Shown here piece after piece: positions 7,020-14,240 of a stretch of 15,072 nt of DNA. The number at the start of each line of letters is the position of its first letter. The stretch's first letter is position 1. The position numbers were made by a program, and so were the translations under genes. The notes beneath the pieces were generated by a model. It saw nothing but the letters and a program-made list of their open reading frames with translations. It ran no database searches and was not told the origin of the DNA. The stretch comes from Coriobacteriales bacterium (GTDB lineage: Bacteria; Actinomycetota; Coriobacteriia; Coriobacteriales; UBA8131). The stretch lies in assembly GCA_031254905.1 (NCBI GenBank), contig JAIRTN010000160.1, positions 1 through 15,072 on the forward strand, read 5' to 3'.

Positions 7020-7913
7020 ATGAAAGCGTCCATACCGTTCGGTCGTTTCATACCGGCCATGATTACCCCTTTCGACGCGAATCGCGACCTTGACCTCGAC
7101 AGGGCGCAGGAACTTGCCGAGCGGCTCGTAAATAAAGGCTCCGACGCTCTCATTATCAGTGGGACTACCGGAGAATCGCCGACCGTATTTTATCCACAGA
7201 AAGTGGAGTTGTTCAACGCCGTTATTGAAGCGGTCGGTGGGCGTGTTCCGGTCATCGCGAATGTTGGGGATAACTGCACCGCGGATTCCGCGGAATTTGC
7301 GCAGGATGTGGTGAAACTCGGTGTCGATGGTATAATGACGGTGGTTCCTTATTACAATAAGCCACCACAGGAGGGCCTCTACCAGCACTTTAGCTGTATT
7401 GCCCGTGCCGCTGGGGTTCCGATGATTCTTTATAACATCCCCGGCCGTTGTGTTATAAACATGGAGGCAGAAACAACTCTGCGTCTTGCTCATGACATCG
7501 ACAACATCGTTGCTGTTAAAGAGGCAAGTGGACGACTTGAGCAGATTAAGCAGATTATTGACGAGGCGCCTGAAGGCTTTGTGGTTTATTCCGGCGATGA
7601 CGAAACCACCCTGCCCGTTATGGAATTGGGCGGTTACGGCGTCATAACGACGATAGGCAATGTTGCGCCCGAGCGCATGAAGGAGATTGTCACCGCCATG
7701 GCCGAAGGCGACCATGAGCGTGCGCTTGCGGCTCATACGAGGCTTCAGCCGCTGATGAAGGAACTTTTCATCACGGCTAACCCCATCATGGTTAAAGAGG
7801 CCATGAGGCTTGTTGGTTTTGACTGCGGCGGTGTGAGACTTCCACTCATCGACGCGACCCCCGAACAACGGGCAGGCCTTGAGGAAGTAATGAAGGCAGT
7901 AGGGGTCTTGTAA
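7020..7913 (+). CDS. dapA: 4-hydroxy-tetrahydrodipicolinate synthase
   Basis: DapA condenses pyruvate with aspartate semialdehyde, the first committed step to diaminopimelate and lysine. The 297-residue TIM-barrel protein has the catalytic Schiff-base lysine K167 in VAVKEASG, the tyrosine Y138 with R143 in YNIPGR, and the GTTGE loop (T49, T50) of the Tyr-Thr-Tyr proton relay. Family pattern GTTGESPTV and PYYNKPPQEGLYQHF are intact. ATG 7020 is chosen because GGGAGGAG (7006-7013) ends six bases before it; the TTG at 7014 in frame is too close to that site. The gene is 102 bases after lysC and may have its own promoter. asd, which would make its substrate, is not in the window. Confidence 0.97.
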   Translation: MKASIPFGRFIPAMITPFDANRDLDLDRAQELAERLVNKGSDALIISGTTGESPTVFYPQKVELFNAVIEAVGGRVPVIANVGDNCTADSAEFAQDVVKLGVDGIMTVVPYYNKPPQEGLYQHFSCIARAAGVPMILYNIPGRCVINMEAETTLRLAHDIDNIVAVKEASGRLEQIKQIIDEAPEGFVVYSGDDETTLPVMELGGYGVITTIGNVAPERMKEIVTAMAEGDHERALAAHTRLQPLMKELFITANPIMVKEAMRLVGFDCGGVRLPLIDATPEQRAGLEEVMKAVGVL

Positions 7914-7922
7914 ACCCACGCT

Positions 7923-7951
7923 TTGCGCGGGGTGTTATACGACCTTACGAT
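7923..7951 (+). promoter_or_regulatory. candidate rnj promoter
   Basis: TTGCGC (7923-7928) and TACGAT (7946-7951) are spaced by 17 bases. Transcription would start near 7958 and give a leader of about 80 bases before the rnj TTG. Overlapping the -35 box, CCCACGC and GCGCGGG can form an imperfect hairpin near 7914-7932, without a T-run, so it is not a convincing dapA terminator. Confidence 0.35.
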
Positions 7952-8040
7952 ACATACCGATGTAGCCCTGTGATCCATACGCATCAGATGGAGCATAGTA
8001 TCACGCGGCGCACCGGACTTAAGAGAACAGGAGGTGTTCT

Positions 8041-9837
8041 TTGGACAGAAGGACATCATCAAAACGTGCGGTTATTAACGACCGCAAACAGAGTAACAGG
8101 TCCAACCAGAACCAGCGTGGCACGGGAAACCGTACGCCTCGCCAAGATAGGCGCCGAGATGGAGCGGATACGCGACACAAACCGCATCTCAAGGTAATCC
8201 CCCTCGGCGGTTTGGACGGCATCGGCAAGAATATGACCGTCTTTGAGTTCGGCGACGACATGATAGTCGTTGATGCAGGGCTTATGTTTCCGGATGACGA
8301 CCATCTCGGCGTCGACCTCATCTTACCGGACTATACCTATATTCTCGAAAACGCCAACCGCCTGCGGGCCATCATCATCACGCATGGACACGAGGACCAT
8401 ACCGGAGCCCTTCCGTATCTGCTCAAAGACCTCGGCGTGGCAAATGTCCCCATCATGGGAAGCAAACTTACCCTCGGTTTTATTGAAGGGAAATTTGCGG
8501 AGCATCGCATCAAGAATGCCCGTTTTCGTGTGATACAACCGGGCGAACACGTCGCCATAGGCGCCTTTGGCTGCGACTTCTTCAGCGTAAACCATTCGAT
8601 ACCCGCCTCTCTGGGCGTGTTTATCCGCACCCCTGTTGGCAACGTGCTGCATACCGGCGACTTCAAACTCGACCAAACGCCCATCGATGGCGTTCATACC
8701 GATTTCGCCGCCATTTCGCGTTTTGCAAAGGCGGGCGTTGACCTCATGCTTTCCGATTCGACGAACGCCAACGTTCCTGCCTTTACAAAGTCGGAGGCGG
8801 AAGTCGGAAAGGTTCTCAAGGAGATTATTGTGGCCGCCCGCCAACGGGTCATCGTCGCTTCCTTCTCAAGCCATATCCACCGCATCCAACAGGTTTGCGA
8901 TGCCGCTGTCGCCGCGGGGCGCAAAGTGGCCGTCACCGGGCGTTCTATGCTCACAAACACCCGCATCGCGCGTGAGTTGGGTTATCTGAAGGTCGATGAA
9001 AGCCTCCTCGTCGATGCCTATATGGCAAAAGACATTCCCTCCAACAAGGTTGTTATCCTCTGTACGGGAAGCCAAGGGGAGCCGCTTTCGGCCTTGGCGC
9101 GCATGGCAAATGGCGAACATCGCACGGTCTGCATCGAAAAAGGGGACGCCGTTATCATATCCGCGACCCCTGTTCCGGGCAACGAGAAGGCAGTCACCCG
9201 TGTTGTCAACGCGCTCGCAAAGATAGGTGCGGAGATTTACGACAAGCAGAGGGCCCTTGTACATGTCTCGGGCCATGCGGGAGCAGAAGAACTCAAGCTG
9301 ATGCTTGCCATGGCACAACCCCGTCATTTCATGCCGGTTCATGGCGAGGCCATGCATCTGCGCGCTCATGCACAACTGGCACAGAGCGTTGGCGTCCCTT
9401 CTCAAAACGTCTTTATCCTCGATTCCGGCGACACGCTTTTACTCGATGAAACCGGGGTTAAGCGAGGAGAAACGGTTGAAAGCGGCGTGGTCTATGTGGA
9501 CGGGCTTTCCGTAGGAGATGTCTCCGCGGTTGTACTGAAGGATAGGCAGACGCTTGCAAATGACGGTATCGTCACGATAGTGTGCATGATTCGACGGCGC
9601 GACAGCGCACCGACGGGCAAGCCGGAAGTCATCATGCGAGGAGTCAGCGGAGGCGACGATGCCGACTTACTCAATGACCTCGTTGCTCTTGCCGAGCGCA
9701 CCATGTCGCGTTTTGCCCATGAGCATCAGTCAAATCCCAGTTCGCTGAAGCGCGCGCTGCGCGAGGAGATTTCCGGCTTGCTATGGGAGCGCTGCCGTCG
9801 TCGCCCCATGATAATCCCGCTTATCATGGACGTGTAA
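8041..9837 (+). CDS. rnj: ribonuclease J
   Basis: RNase J is a metallo-beta-lactamase/beta-CASP nuclease with endonuclease and 5'-to-3' exonuclease activity in mRNA decay and rRNA maturation. The 598 residues contain a basic N-terminal extension (about 1-48) rich in Arg, Asn, Gln and Lys, the metal-binding motif THGHEDHTGALPYLL (H115, H117, D119, H120), the NHSIPAS and HTGDFKLD motifs, the beta-CASP region with SDSTNAN and ASFSSHIHRIQQ, then HVSGHAGAEELKLML and PVHGEAMHL, and a C-terminal domain to about 598. The start is TTG 8041, supported by AGGAGGTG (8029-8036). It closes the conserved block with pnp and dapA; the same order dapA-rnj occurs in Streptomyces and Bacillus. A basic N-terminal tail also occurs in other actinobacterial RNase J proteins. 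Confidence 0.96.
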   Translation: MDRRTSSKRAVINDRKQSNRSNQNQRGTGNRTPRQDRRRDGADTRHKPHLKVIPLGGLDGIGKNMTVFEFGDDMIVVDAGLMFPDDDHLGVDLILPDYTYILENANRLRAIIITHGHEDHTGALPYLLKDLGVANVPIMGSKLTLGFIEGKFAEHRIKNARFRVIQPGEHVAIGAFGCDFFSVNHSIPASLGVFIRTPVGNVLHTGDFKLDQTPIDGVHTDFAAISRFAKAGVDLMLSDSTNANVPAFTKSEAEVGKVLKEIIVAARQRVIVASFSSHIHRIQQVCDAAVAAGRKVAVTGRSMLTNTRIARELGYLKVDESLLVDAYMAKDIPSNKVVILCTGSQGEPLSALARMANGEHRTVCIEKGDAVIISATPVPGNEKAVTRVVNALAKIGAEIYDKQRALVHVSGHAGAEELKLMLAMAQPRHFMPVHGEAMHLRAHAQLAQSVGVPSQNVFILDSGDTLLLDETGVKRGETVESGVVYVDGLSVGDVSAVVLKDRQTLANDGIVTIVCMIRRRDSAPTGKPEVIMRGVSGGDDADLLNDLVALAERTMSRFAHEHQSNPSSLKRALREEISGLLWERCRRRPMIIPLIMDV

Positions 9838-9918
9838 AAGAGACTATATACCAGTGCTAGCATTATGCTTATCGTGCTTTCCTGTGGTATGAAAGGGGAG
9901 GCGGACAGGAGGATGACC

Positions 9919-10482
9919 ATGACGCGTATACCAACCCGGGATGAAGCTTGGAAGATTCTCACGGAGTATAACAAGGAGGAATTCCACCTGAAGCATGCCT
10001 GTATAGTGGAAGGCGTTATGAGATATTTCGCTTGTGAGTATGATACTGAGCGCGAGGAGTTCTGGGGCATCGTCGGATTGCTACACGATATCGATTTTGA
10101 GCTTTATCCGGAAGAACATTGTGTTAAAGGGGTCGAATTACTGAGAAGCCACGGCGTGGATGAATCGATTGTGCAGGCAACCATGAGTCATGGCCACGGA
10201 GTAACGAAGACAGAATTTGTGCCCCAGCACATTATGGAGAAGATTTTGTTTGCCACCGATGAACTAACGGGGCTCATCGGTGCCGTAGCCATCATGCGGC
10301 CATCTGGGAGCGTACAAGACCTTGAATTGAAGTCGGTAAAGAAGAAGTTTAAGCAGCCGTCATTTGCTGCTGGATGTTCTCGTGAGATTATCCAACAGGG
10401 TGCTGACATGCTGGAATGGTCACTCGATGATTTGATAACACGTACAATTCTTGCCATGCGAACCCTCGACTGTGTCGAATAA
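9919..10482 (+). CDS. HD-superfamily hydrolase (COG2316-like)
   Basis: The 187-residue protein looks like the predicted HD hydrolases of COG2316, whose substrate is unknown. Metal ligands expected of the HD fold are present: H26, H56-D57 in LLHDIDFELYPEEH, and D114 in FATDELTGLIGAVAIMRPS; SHGHG (90-94) lies between them. The segment LKSVKKKFKQPSFAAG is also typical of this group. ATG 9919 is preferred because AGGAGG (9907-9912) ends six bases before it; ATG 9913 directly abuts that site and upstream ATGs at 9865 and 9889 lack support. By eye the gene is more AT-rich than its neighbours. It is followed by a strong terminator, so it ends its transcript. It may be read together with rnj, 81 bases upstream, or from its own promoter, which I could not identify. 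Confidence 0.85.
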   Translation: MTRIPTRDEAWKILTEYNKEEFHLKHACIVEGVMRYFACEYDTEREEFWGIVGLLHDIDFELYPEEHCVKGVELLRSHGVDESIVQATMSHGHGVTKTEFVPQHIMEKILFATDELTGLIGAVAIMRPSGSVQDLELKSVKKKFKQPSFAAGCSREIIQQGADMLEWSLDDLITRTILAMRTLDCVE

Positions 10483-10565
10483 ACCGCTATTTCTGAATGT
10501 CTGATAATATACATTATGTAAAGTAATAAATACTGTTGAAATAAGTCGAAATTCGCGGCTTTGGC

Positions 10566-10593
10566 GAAGGGGGTTTTCATAAATCCCCTTTTT
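10566..10593 (+). terminator. intrinsic terminator after the HD gene
   Basis: AAGGGGGTTT (10567-10576) pairs with AAATCCCCTT (10581-10590), ten pairs with one G-T, around a TCAT loop; a run of five T (10589-10593) overlaps and follows the stem. This fits a rho-independent terminator on the + strand, ending the HD transcript before the MerR promoter. The stretch 10483-10560 before it is AT-rich and holds no gene. Confidence 0.85.
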
Positions 10594-10615
10594 CAAATTT
10601 ATGTCTTCTTTGCGC

Positions 10616-10646
10616 TTGACTTTTACGCTACGTCATAGTTTATACT
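10616..10646 (+). promoter_or_regulatory. MerR-type promoter with 19-bp spacer and dyad operator
   Basis: TTGACT (10616-10621) and TATACT (10641-10646) are near-consensus but separated by 19 bases, the over-long spacing typical of promoters activated by MerR-family proteins. An imperfect dyad, 10619-10639, begins with the ACT of the -35 box and ends with AGT; ACT, T and ACG of the left arm are mirrored in the right arm. The MerR gene starts 20 bases downstream, so autoregulation is the simple reading. Confidence 0.7.
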
Positions 10647-10665
10647 TCCCATCTGGGAGGTGCCT

Positions 10666-11433
10666 ATGGCCTACAGCATCAAACAACTGGCAGAACTTGC
10701 GGGCGTATCAACACGCACGTTGCGTTGGTATGACAGCATGGGTCTGCTCAGCCCCACGCGCTTATCAAACGGTTATCGCGTTTATGGAACTGTTGAGGTT
10801 GACCGGCTCCAGCAGATACTGTTCTTTCGCGAACTCGGATTTGGGCTTGACGAGATAAGCGCCCTCATGCGCGCGGACGATTATGACGTCGTTGACGCTC
10901 TGCGCACCCAGCTTAACGCGCTGGCAAGCAAGCGAACGCGCCTGAATCGCCTGATGGCGACACTAGAAAAGACCATAGCAACCTATGAAGAAGGGATACC
11001 AATGAGCGACACAGAGAAATTTGAGGCTTTCAAACAGGAGGCACTCTTAAAGAATGAGGAACGTTACGGCGCCGAGATACGTGAAAAGTACGGTGATGAT
11101 ATCGTTGACGCCAGTAATCGCCTCTATGCTGGTATGACGGCGGAGGACTATGCGGAAATGGAAGCGCTTACCGAACAACTAAGCGCAATGCTAAAAGAGG
11201 CAGCCATAAAGGGAGACCCGAAAACTTCTTTGGCTCAGGAGGTTGCCGCGATGCACAAGCGATGGCTTGGGTTCTTCTGGCCGGAATACTCCCCTGAGGC
11301 TCATCGTGGCGTGACGCAGATGTACGTCGATGACCCGCGCTTCTCCGCATACTATGAAAAAATTGTCCCCGACGGTGCCACGTTCCTGCGCGATGCCGTA
11401 TGGGCATGGCTGGACGAAGCAAAGACGGACTGA
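10666..11433 (+). CDS. MerR-family regulator with TipAS ligand-binding domain (TipA/Mta-like)
   Basis: The 255-residue protein has an N-terminal MerR winged helix (about 1-70: YSIKQLAELAGVSTRTLRWYDSMGLLSP, then NGYRVYG), a dimerising coiled coil (about 72-112) and a TipAS domain (about 113-255) with KFEAFKQEAL, HKRWLGFF, MYVDDPRFSAYYEK and GATFLRDAV. Known relatives, Streptomyces TipA and B. subtilis Mta, bind drugs and activate their own and transporter promoters by untwisting 19-bp spacers. ATG 10666 follows GGGAGG (10655-10660); GTG at 10660 overlaps that site. The protein has no cysteine, unlike TipA, which uses one to trap thiopeptides. An internal in-frame ATG (M113) with its own ribosome binding site could yield the ligand-binding domain alone. 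It converges with the symporter gene, which ends about 20 bases away; ligand and targets other than itself are unknown. Confidence 0.92.
   Translation: MAYSIKQLAELAGVSTRTLRWYDSMGLLSPTRLSNGYRVYGTVEVDRLQQILFFRELGFGLDEISALMRADDYDVVDALRTQLNALASKRTRLNRLMATLEKTIATYEEGIPMSDTEKFEAFKQEALLKNEERYGAEIREKYGDDIVDASNRLYAGMTAEDYAEMEALTEQLSAMLKEAAIKGDPKTSLAQEVAAMHKRWLGFFWPEYSPEAHRGVTQMYVDDPRFSAYYEKIVPDGATFLRDAVWAWLDEAKTD
10988..11004 (+). promoter_or_regulatory. internal ribosome binding site and start for a TipAS-only product
   Basis: AAGAAGGG (10988-10995) is followed after six bases by ATG 11002-11004, in frame with the MerR gene at residue 113. Translation from here would make a 143-residue protein consisting of just the ligand-binding domain. 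Streptomyces tipA is known to make such a short form (TipAS) from an internal start, beside the full-length TipAL. Confidence 0.5.
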
Positions 11434-11453
11434 CCTACGGAATGACTTCTCCC

Positions 11454-12893
11454 CTAGACGGCGTCGTTTTGTGCGGCGAGGGCGGCAGCCTTCTCTGCAC
11501 GCATGGCGGCGCCGTCGCGGTCGGTAGGACTGAGGATTGCTAATACCAGCATTCCGACAGCCATAACCGTTGGGAAGTAGGCGAAGAATCCGAGGAATAC
11601 CATCTGCGTCGCCTCGTTTTGCACCGGCTGTAGGATTGTGTCGCTCGGTGCCAAGTAGCCACTCGCCTCCATCGCCAAACCCAGCATGAAGGCCAAAATT
11701 GCCTGAGCAATCTTTAGCACCAACCCGCGCAAGGCATTGACGGAACCTTCCAAGCGATAGCCCTTCTTCCATTCGACAATCTCGATGGACTCATTGATAT
11801 TGGTGGTGATGCACACCACGGTAAAGCCCATTGCAATACCCATGAAACCAGCGGTGATAGCGGCGGCGATAAAATTCGTTGGCGCGATAAACAGAGGTAT
11901 CTTAGAAACTAGCATGGCAAGTGATGCGGTTATGAGCAGACCGCGACGTGACGCTCGTTTGTTGATAAAACGGACAAAGGGCAGCACGAGAAGGGCTACG
12001 CCGATGAGTACAGGGGCGAGAATCCCTTCCCCACCGGGGCTGAGCAATACGTAGTTAGAGTAATAGACGACGGTGCTGAGAGAGGCGACGAGGGAGAAGG
12101 TGTAAAACAAGTTGTAACCAAGAATCGCCATAAAATTGCGCTCAGTAAGCAGAATCTTGAAGGCTTTGAAAAGGCTAATACGATTGGCGGCGGTGTTAAC
12201 CACCCTTACGCGCTCTCTTGCGACTACGTACATGACAAACTGGCAGATAACAAAAACCACCATGACGACGATAATGGCACCGCGGAAACCAGCCCTCTGG
12301 TCAAGGACATTTCCGACCTCATCCACGCCTCCAAAAAAGCGCATCAGCAGCACCGAGCAGGCCGAGGCTATCAGGGGGCCAAGACCCGAGCCGATTGCCG
12401 CAAAGGTGGCAAGGGAGACACGCTCCTCGGGGTCCGAGGTCAGCACCGAAGGCAAGGTGAGATACGGAATACCGAGGAAGGTCGCAAAGGAATCCATGAC
12501 GCAATATACGACCAATGCATACGTGAAAGCCTGCCATTGGCTCAGTTGGGGCATCCAGAACAGGATGATGATGAAAAGTGCCGTGGGGATTGTGGCCCAT
12601 TTGAGCAGGGGCCTGATTTTCTCCCCATTCTTAAAGCGCCTGTTGTCGACAATCCATCCGATAAGAGGGTCATTGATGGCATTCCAGATAGTGCATATAA
12701 GCATCAGGGTGCCTGCCAGCGCCGGAGGTATGCCCGCGACATTGGTGTAGAACACCAGCAAATAGAGGGCGAAGAACTGCAGGTACAACTCCATGGAGCC
12801 GTCTTGGCAGGCGTAACCGATTCTTTCCCGCATACGCAGCTTGTCGGTTGCGGCGGTGGTAGGAGCAGGTGTTAGGGCTTCTTTGCGCGTCAT
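11454..12893 (-). CDS. GPH-family (MelB-like) sugar:cation symporter
   Basis: This 479-residue integral membrane protein, with about 12 helices, belongs to the glycoside-pentoside-hexuronide:cation symporters. Marks are RERIGYACQDGS at helix I, FYTNVAGIPPALAGTL, TIWNAINDPLIGWIVDN at helix II, and VMDSFATFLGIPYLTLPSVLTSDPEERVSL at helix IV and the following loop. In MelB, helix II carries two cation-site aspartates (D55 and D59); here the first is asparagine (N71) and the second is kept (D75). D31 corresponds to sugar-site D19. I chose ATG 12893 because GGAG (12900-12903) ends six bases before it; ATG 12911, six codons earlier, has no ribosome binding site. It starts 27 bases after the capA-like stop, so the two are probably one transcript. 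The transported sugar cannot be told from sequence. Confidence 0.88.
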   Translation of the reverse strand: MTRKEALTPAPTTAATDKLRMRERIGYACQDGSMELYLQFFALYLLVFYTNVAGIPPALAGTLMLICTIWNAINDPLIGWIVDNRRFKNGEKIRPLLKWATIPTALFIIILFWMPQLSQWQAFTYALVVYCVMDSFATFLGIPYLTLPSVLTSDPEERVSLATFAAIGSGLGPLIASACSVLLMRFFGGVDEVGNVLDQRAGFRGAIIVVMVVFVICQFVMYVVARERVRVVNTAANRISLFKAFKILLTERNFMAILGYNLFYTFSLVASLSTVVYYSNYVLLSPGGEGILAPVLIGVALLVLPFVRFINKRASRRGLLITASLAMLVSKIPLFIAPTNFIAAAITAGFMGIAMGFTVVCITTNINESIEIVEWKKGYRLEGSVNALRGLVLKIAQAILAFMLGLAMEASGYLAPSDTILQPVQNEATQMVFLGFFAYFPTVMAVGMLVLAILSPTDRDGAAMRAEKAAALAAQNDAV

Positions 12894-12920
12894 GAATGTC
12901 TCCGTTTTCATAAGAGGGGC

Positions 12921-14240
12921 TTATCGGCTCGGGGGCAGGAGTTCGGCACGTAAGCCCAGAAGCTTAGTTGCCGATTTTACATGGAAGGGGCTGAGGACGG
13001 GCTCGCTGGTGAAGTCTTCCTCTTGCAGGCGCTGCGCTAGTTTGTCGAAGTCGAGGATACGTATGTCGGTAAAGGGGCCTTTCTTGGCCGGCTGGCGATA
13101 TGCGTAGGTGGGCAGAAATTCCGCGGAACGAATGAGCACTTCCCCACCGATGGTTCGCGCCAGTTCCACGCGCGCCAATGCCGCAAGCGCGGAGTATCCT
13201 AGCTGCGGAAACTCATCGAGCAAGTCTCCTAGGGCATAGAGGATAAGACCCTCGCGCTGCGTACCGGCAGCGTCTTTATAGCTATGGCGTTGGGCGGGTT
13301 GCAGCATGTGCGGATGGTTGCCGACTATGATGTCAACACCGGCCTCTATGATGGCTTTGCCCGTCTGAATTTGATGGGCGACGGGATAGCACTCGGTTTC
13401 CAAACCCCAATGCAAGCAGGCAATCACCATATCTGCGCCACGCTCGCGGGCCTGCTGTGCCTGCTGGGCAATCGGAGAGATGTCGATGTTTGGGAGATTA
13501 AGACGCAGTTCATTTGCGAGATACTCGCGCCCCGCAGGCAAGGTCTTGCCATTGAGCCCAAAGGTCCACGAAAGGAAGGCAACCTTAATTCCTTCGCGTT
13601 CCAACAGGGGAAAGTCATCGCGCTCTTGGGGACTGCGCGCGGTCCCCACGTGCGCAATACCCCGTTCGTCAAGGAAATCGAGGGTGGAGTGCAGGCCCTC
13701 CTCGCCTTGGTCGAGCGCGTGATTGTTGGCGGTGGAAAAAATGGTAAAGCCGCCTTTGTCTCGCGTGTAGAGGGCGACCGCCTTAGGCGAGTTGTTGAGT
13801 TCCGGAGGCTTGGTAATGTCCTCGCTGACCGGACTGAGAGGAAAAGCCTCGGCAACGGGTGATTCGAGGTTGGCGTAACGAATATCGGCGGAGAACAGAA
13901 AATCCGCAACTTCGTCGAAAAGATGCGCGGTGGTTTCTTCGCGGGCATCATAGAGGGGTAAAACGTCGCCGGCAAAGCTGATGACAAGTTTGTTGGAGAT
14001 TTCTCCTTCCTCCAGCTTTTCTCCAGCAAAGTCTGTCGGTAGATGGGAGATAAAATGCTCGCGAATACCCTTGTTCTTCTCCGGCCGCAAAATGGGATGG
14101 CCATAAAACTTGTAACCCCACCAAGCCTTTTCGCCCAGATTCATGGAAAGCGCGTTGCCTTCCACGGGTCGCGAATACTTCCAGCGCCCCAAAGTTACTA
14201 AGGCAATCAGCGCAGATATGGCTCTGAGCAGATATTTCAT
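12921..14240 (-). CDS. CapA-like protein (poly-gamma-glutamate synthesis type metallophosphoesterase)
   Basis: The product of 439 residues begins with a hydrophobic stretch (about 4-18, a probable membrane anchor or signal), followed by a CapA domain with a calcineurin-like fold. Motifs in order: FAGD (89-92), NLESP (124-128), TANNHALDQG (170-179), CLHWGLE (275-281), GNHPHMLQP (from 307) and LYALGDLLDEF. CapA/PgsA in Bacillus takes part in making or exporting poly-gamma-glutamate, but the synthetase genes capB and capC are not nearby, so the role here is open; many such stand-alone proteins have unknown substrates. ATG 14240 gives a sensible membrane start, though only GGGGG stands upstream; a TTG at 14294 in frame next to GAGGAGG would add 18 Arg/Gly-rich residues. 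It lies between the CmpB-like gene and the symporter, all on the - strand. Confidence 0.85.
   Translation of the reverse strand: MKYLLRAISALIALVTLGRWKYSRPVEGNALSMNLGEKAWWGYKFYGHPILRPEKNKGIREHFISHLPTDFAGEKLEEGEISNKLVISFAGDVLPLYDAREETTAHLFDEVADFLFSADIRYANLESPVAEAFPLSPVSEDITKPPELNNSPKAVALYTRDKGGFTIFSTANNHALDQGEEGLHSTLDFLDERGIAHVGTARSPQERDDFPLLEREGIKVAFLSWTFGLNGKTLPAGREYLANELRLNLPNIDISPIAQQAQQARERGADMVIACLHWGLETECYPVAHQIQTGKAIIEAGVDIIVGNHPHMLQPAQRHSYKDAAGTQREGLILYALGDLLDEFPQLGYSALAALARVELARTIGGEVLIRSAEFLPTYAYRQPAKKGPFTDIRILDFDKLAQRLQEEDFTSEPVLSPFHVKSATKLLGLRAELLPPSR

Noticed and set aside
6924..7919. 331-residue open frame on the - strand opposite dapA
   Set aside because: Same codon phase as dapA, no recognisable motifs, and no ribosome binding site supporting its start.
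7914..7933. Possible dapA terminator
   Set aside because: The stem is short with an A-C mismatch and lacks a following T-run.
12136..12750. 204-residue open frame on the + strand inside the symporter gene
   Set aside because: The opposite strand encodes a clear 12-helix transporter; this frame has Lys/Arg/Ser-rich non-protein-like composition.
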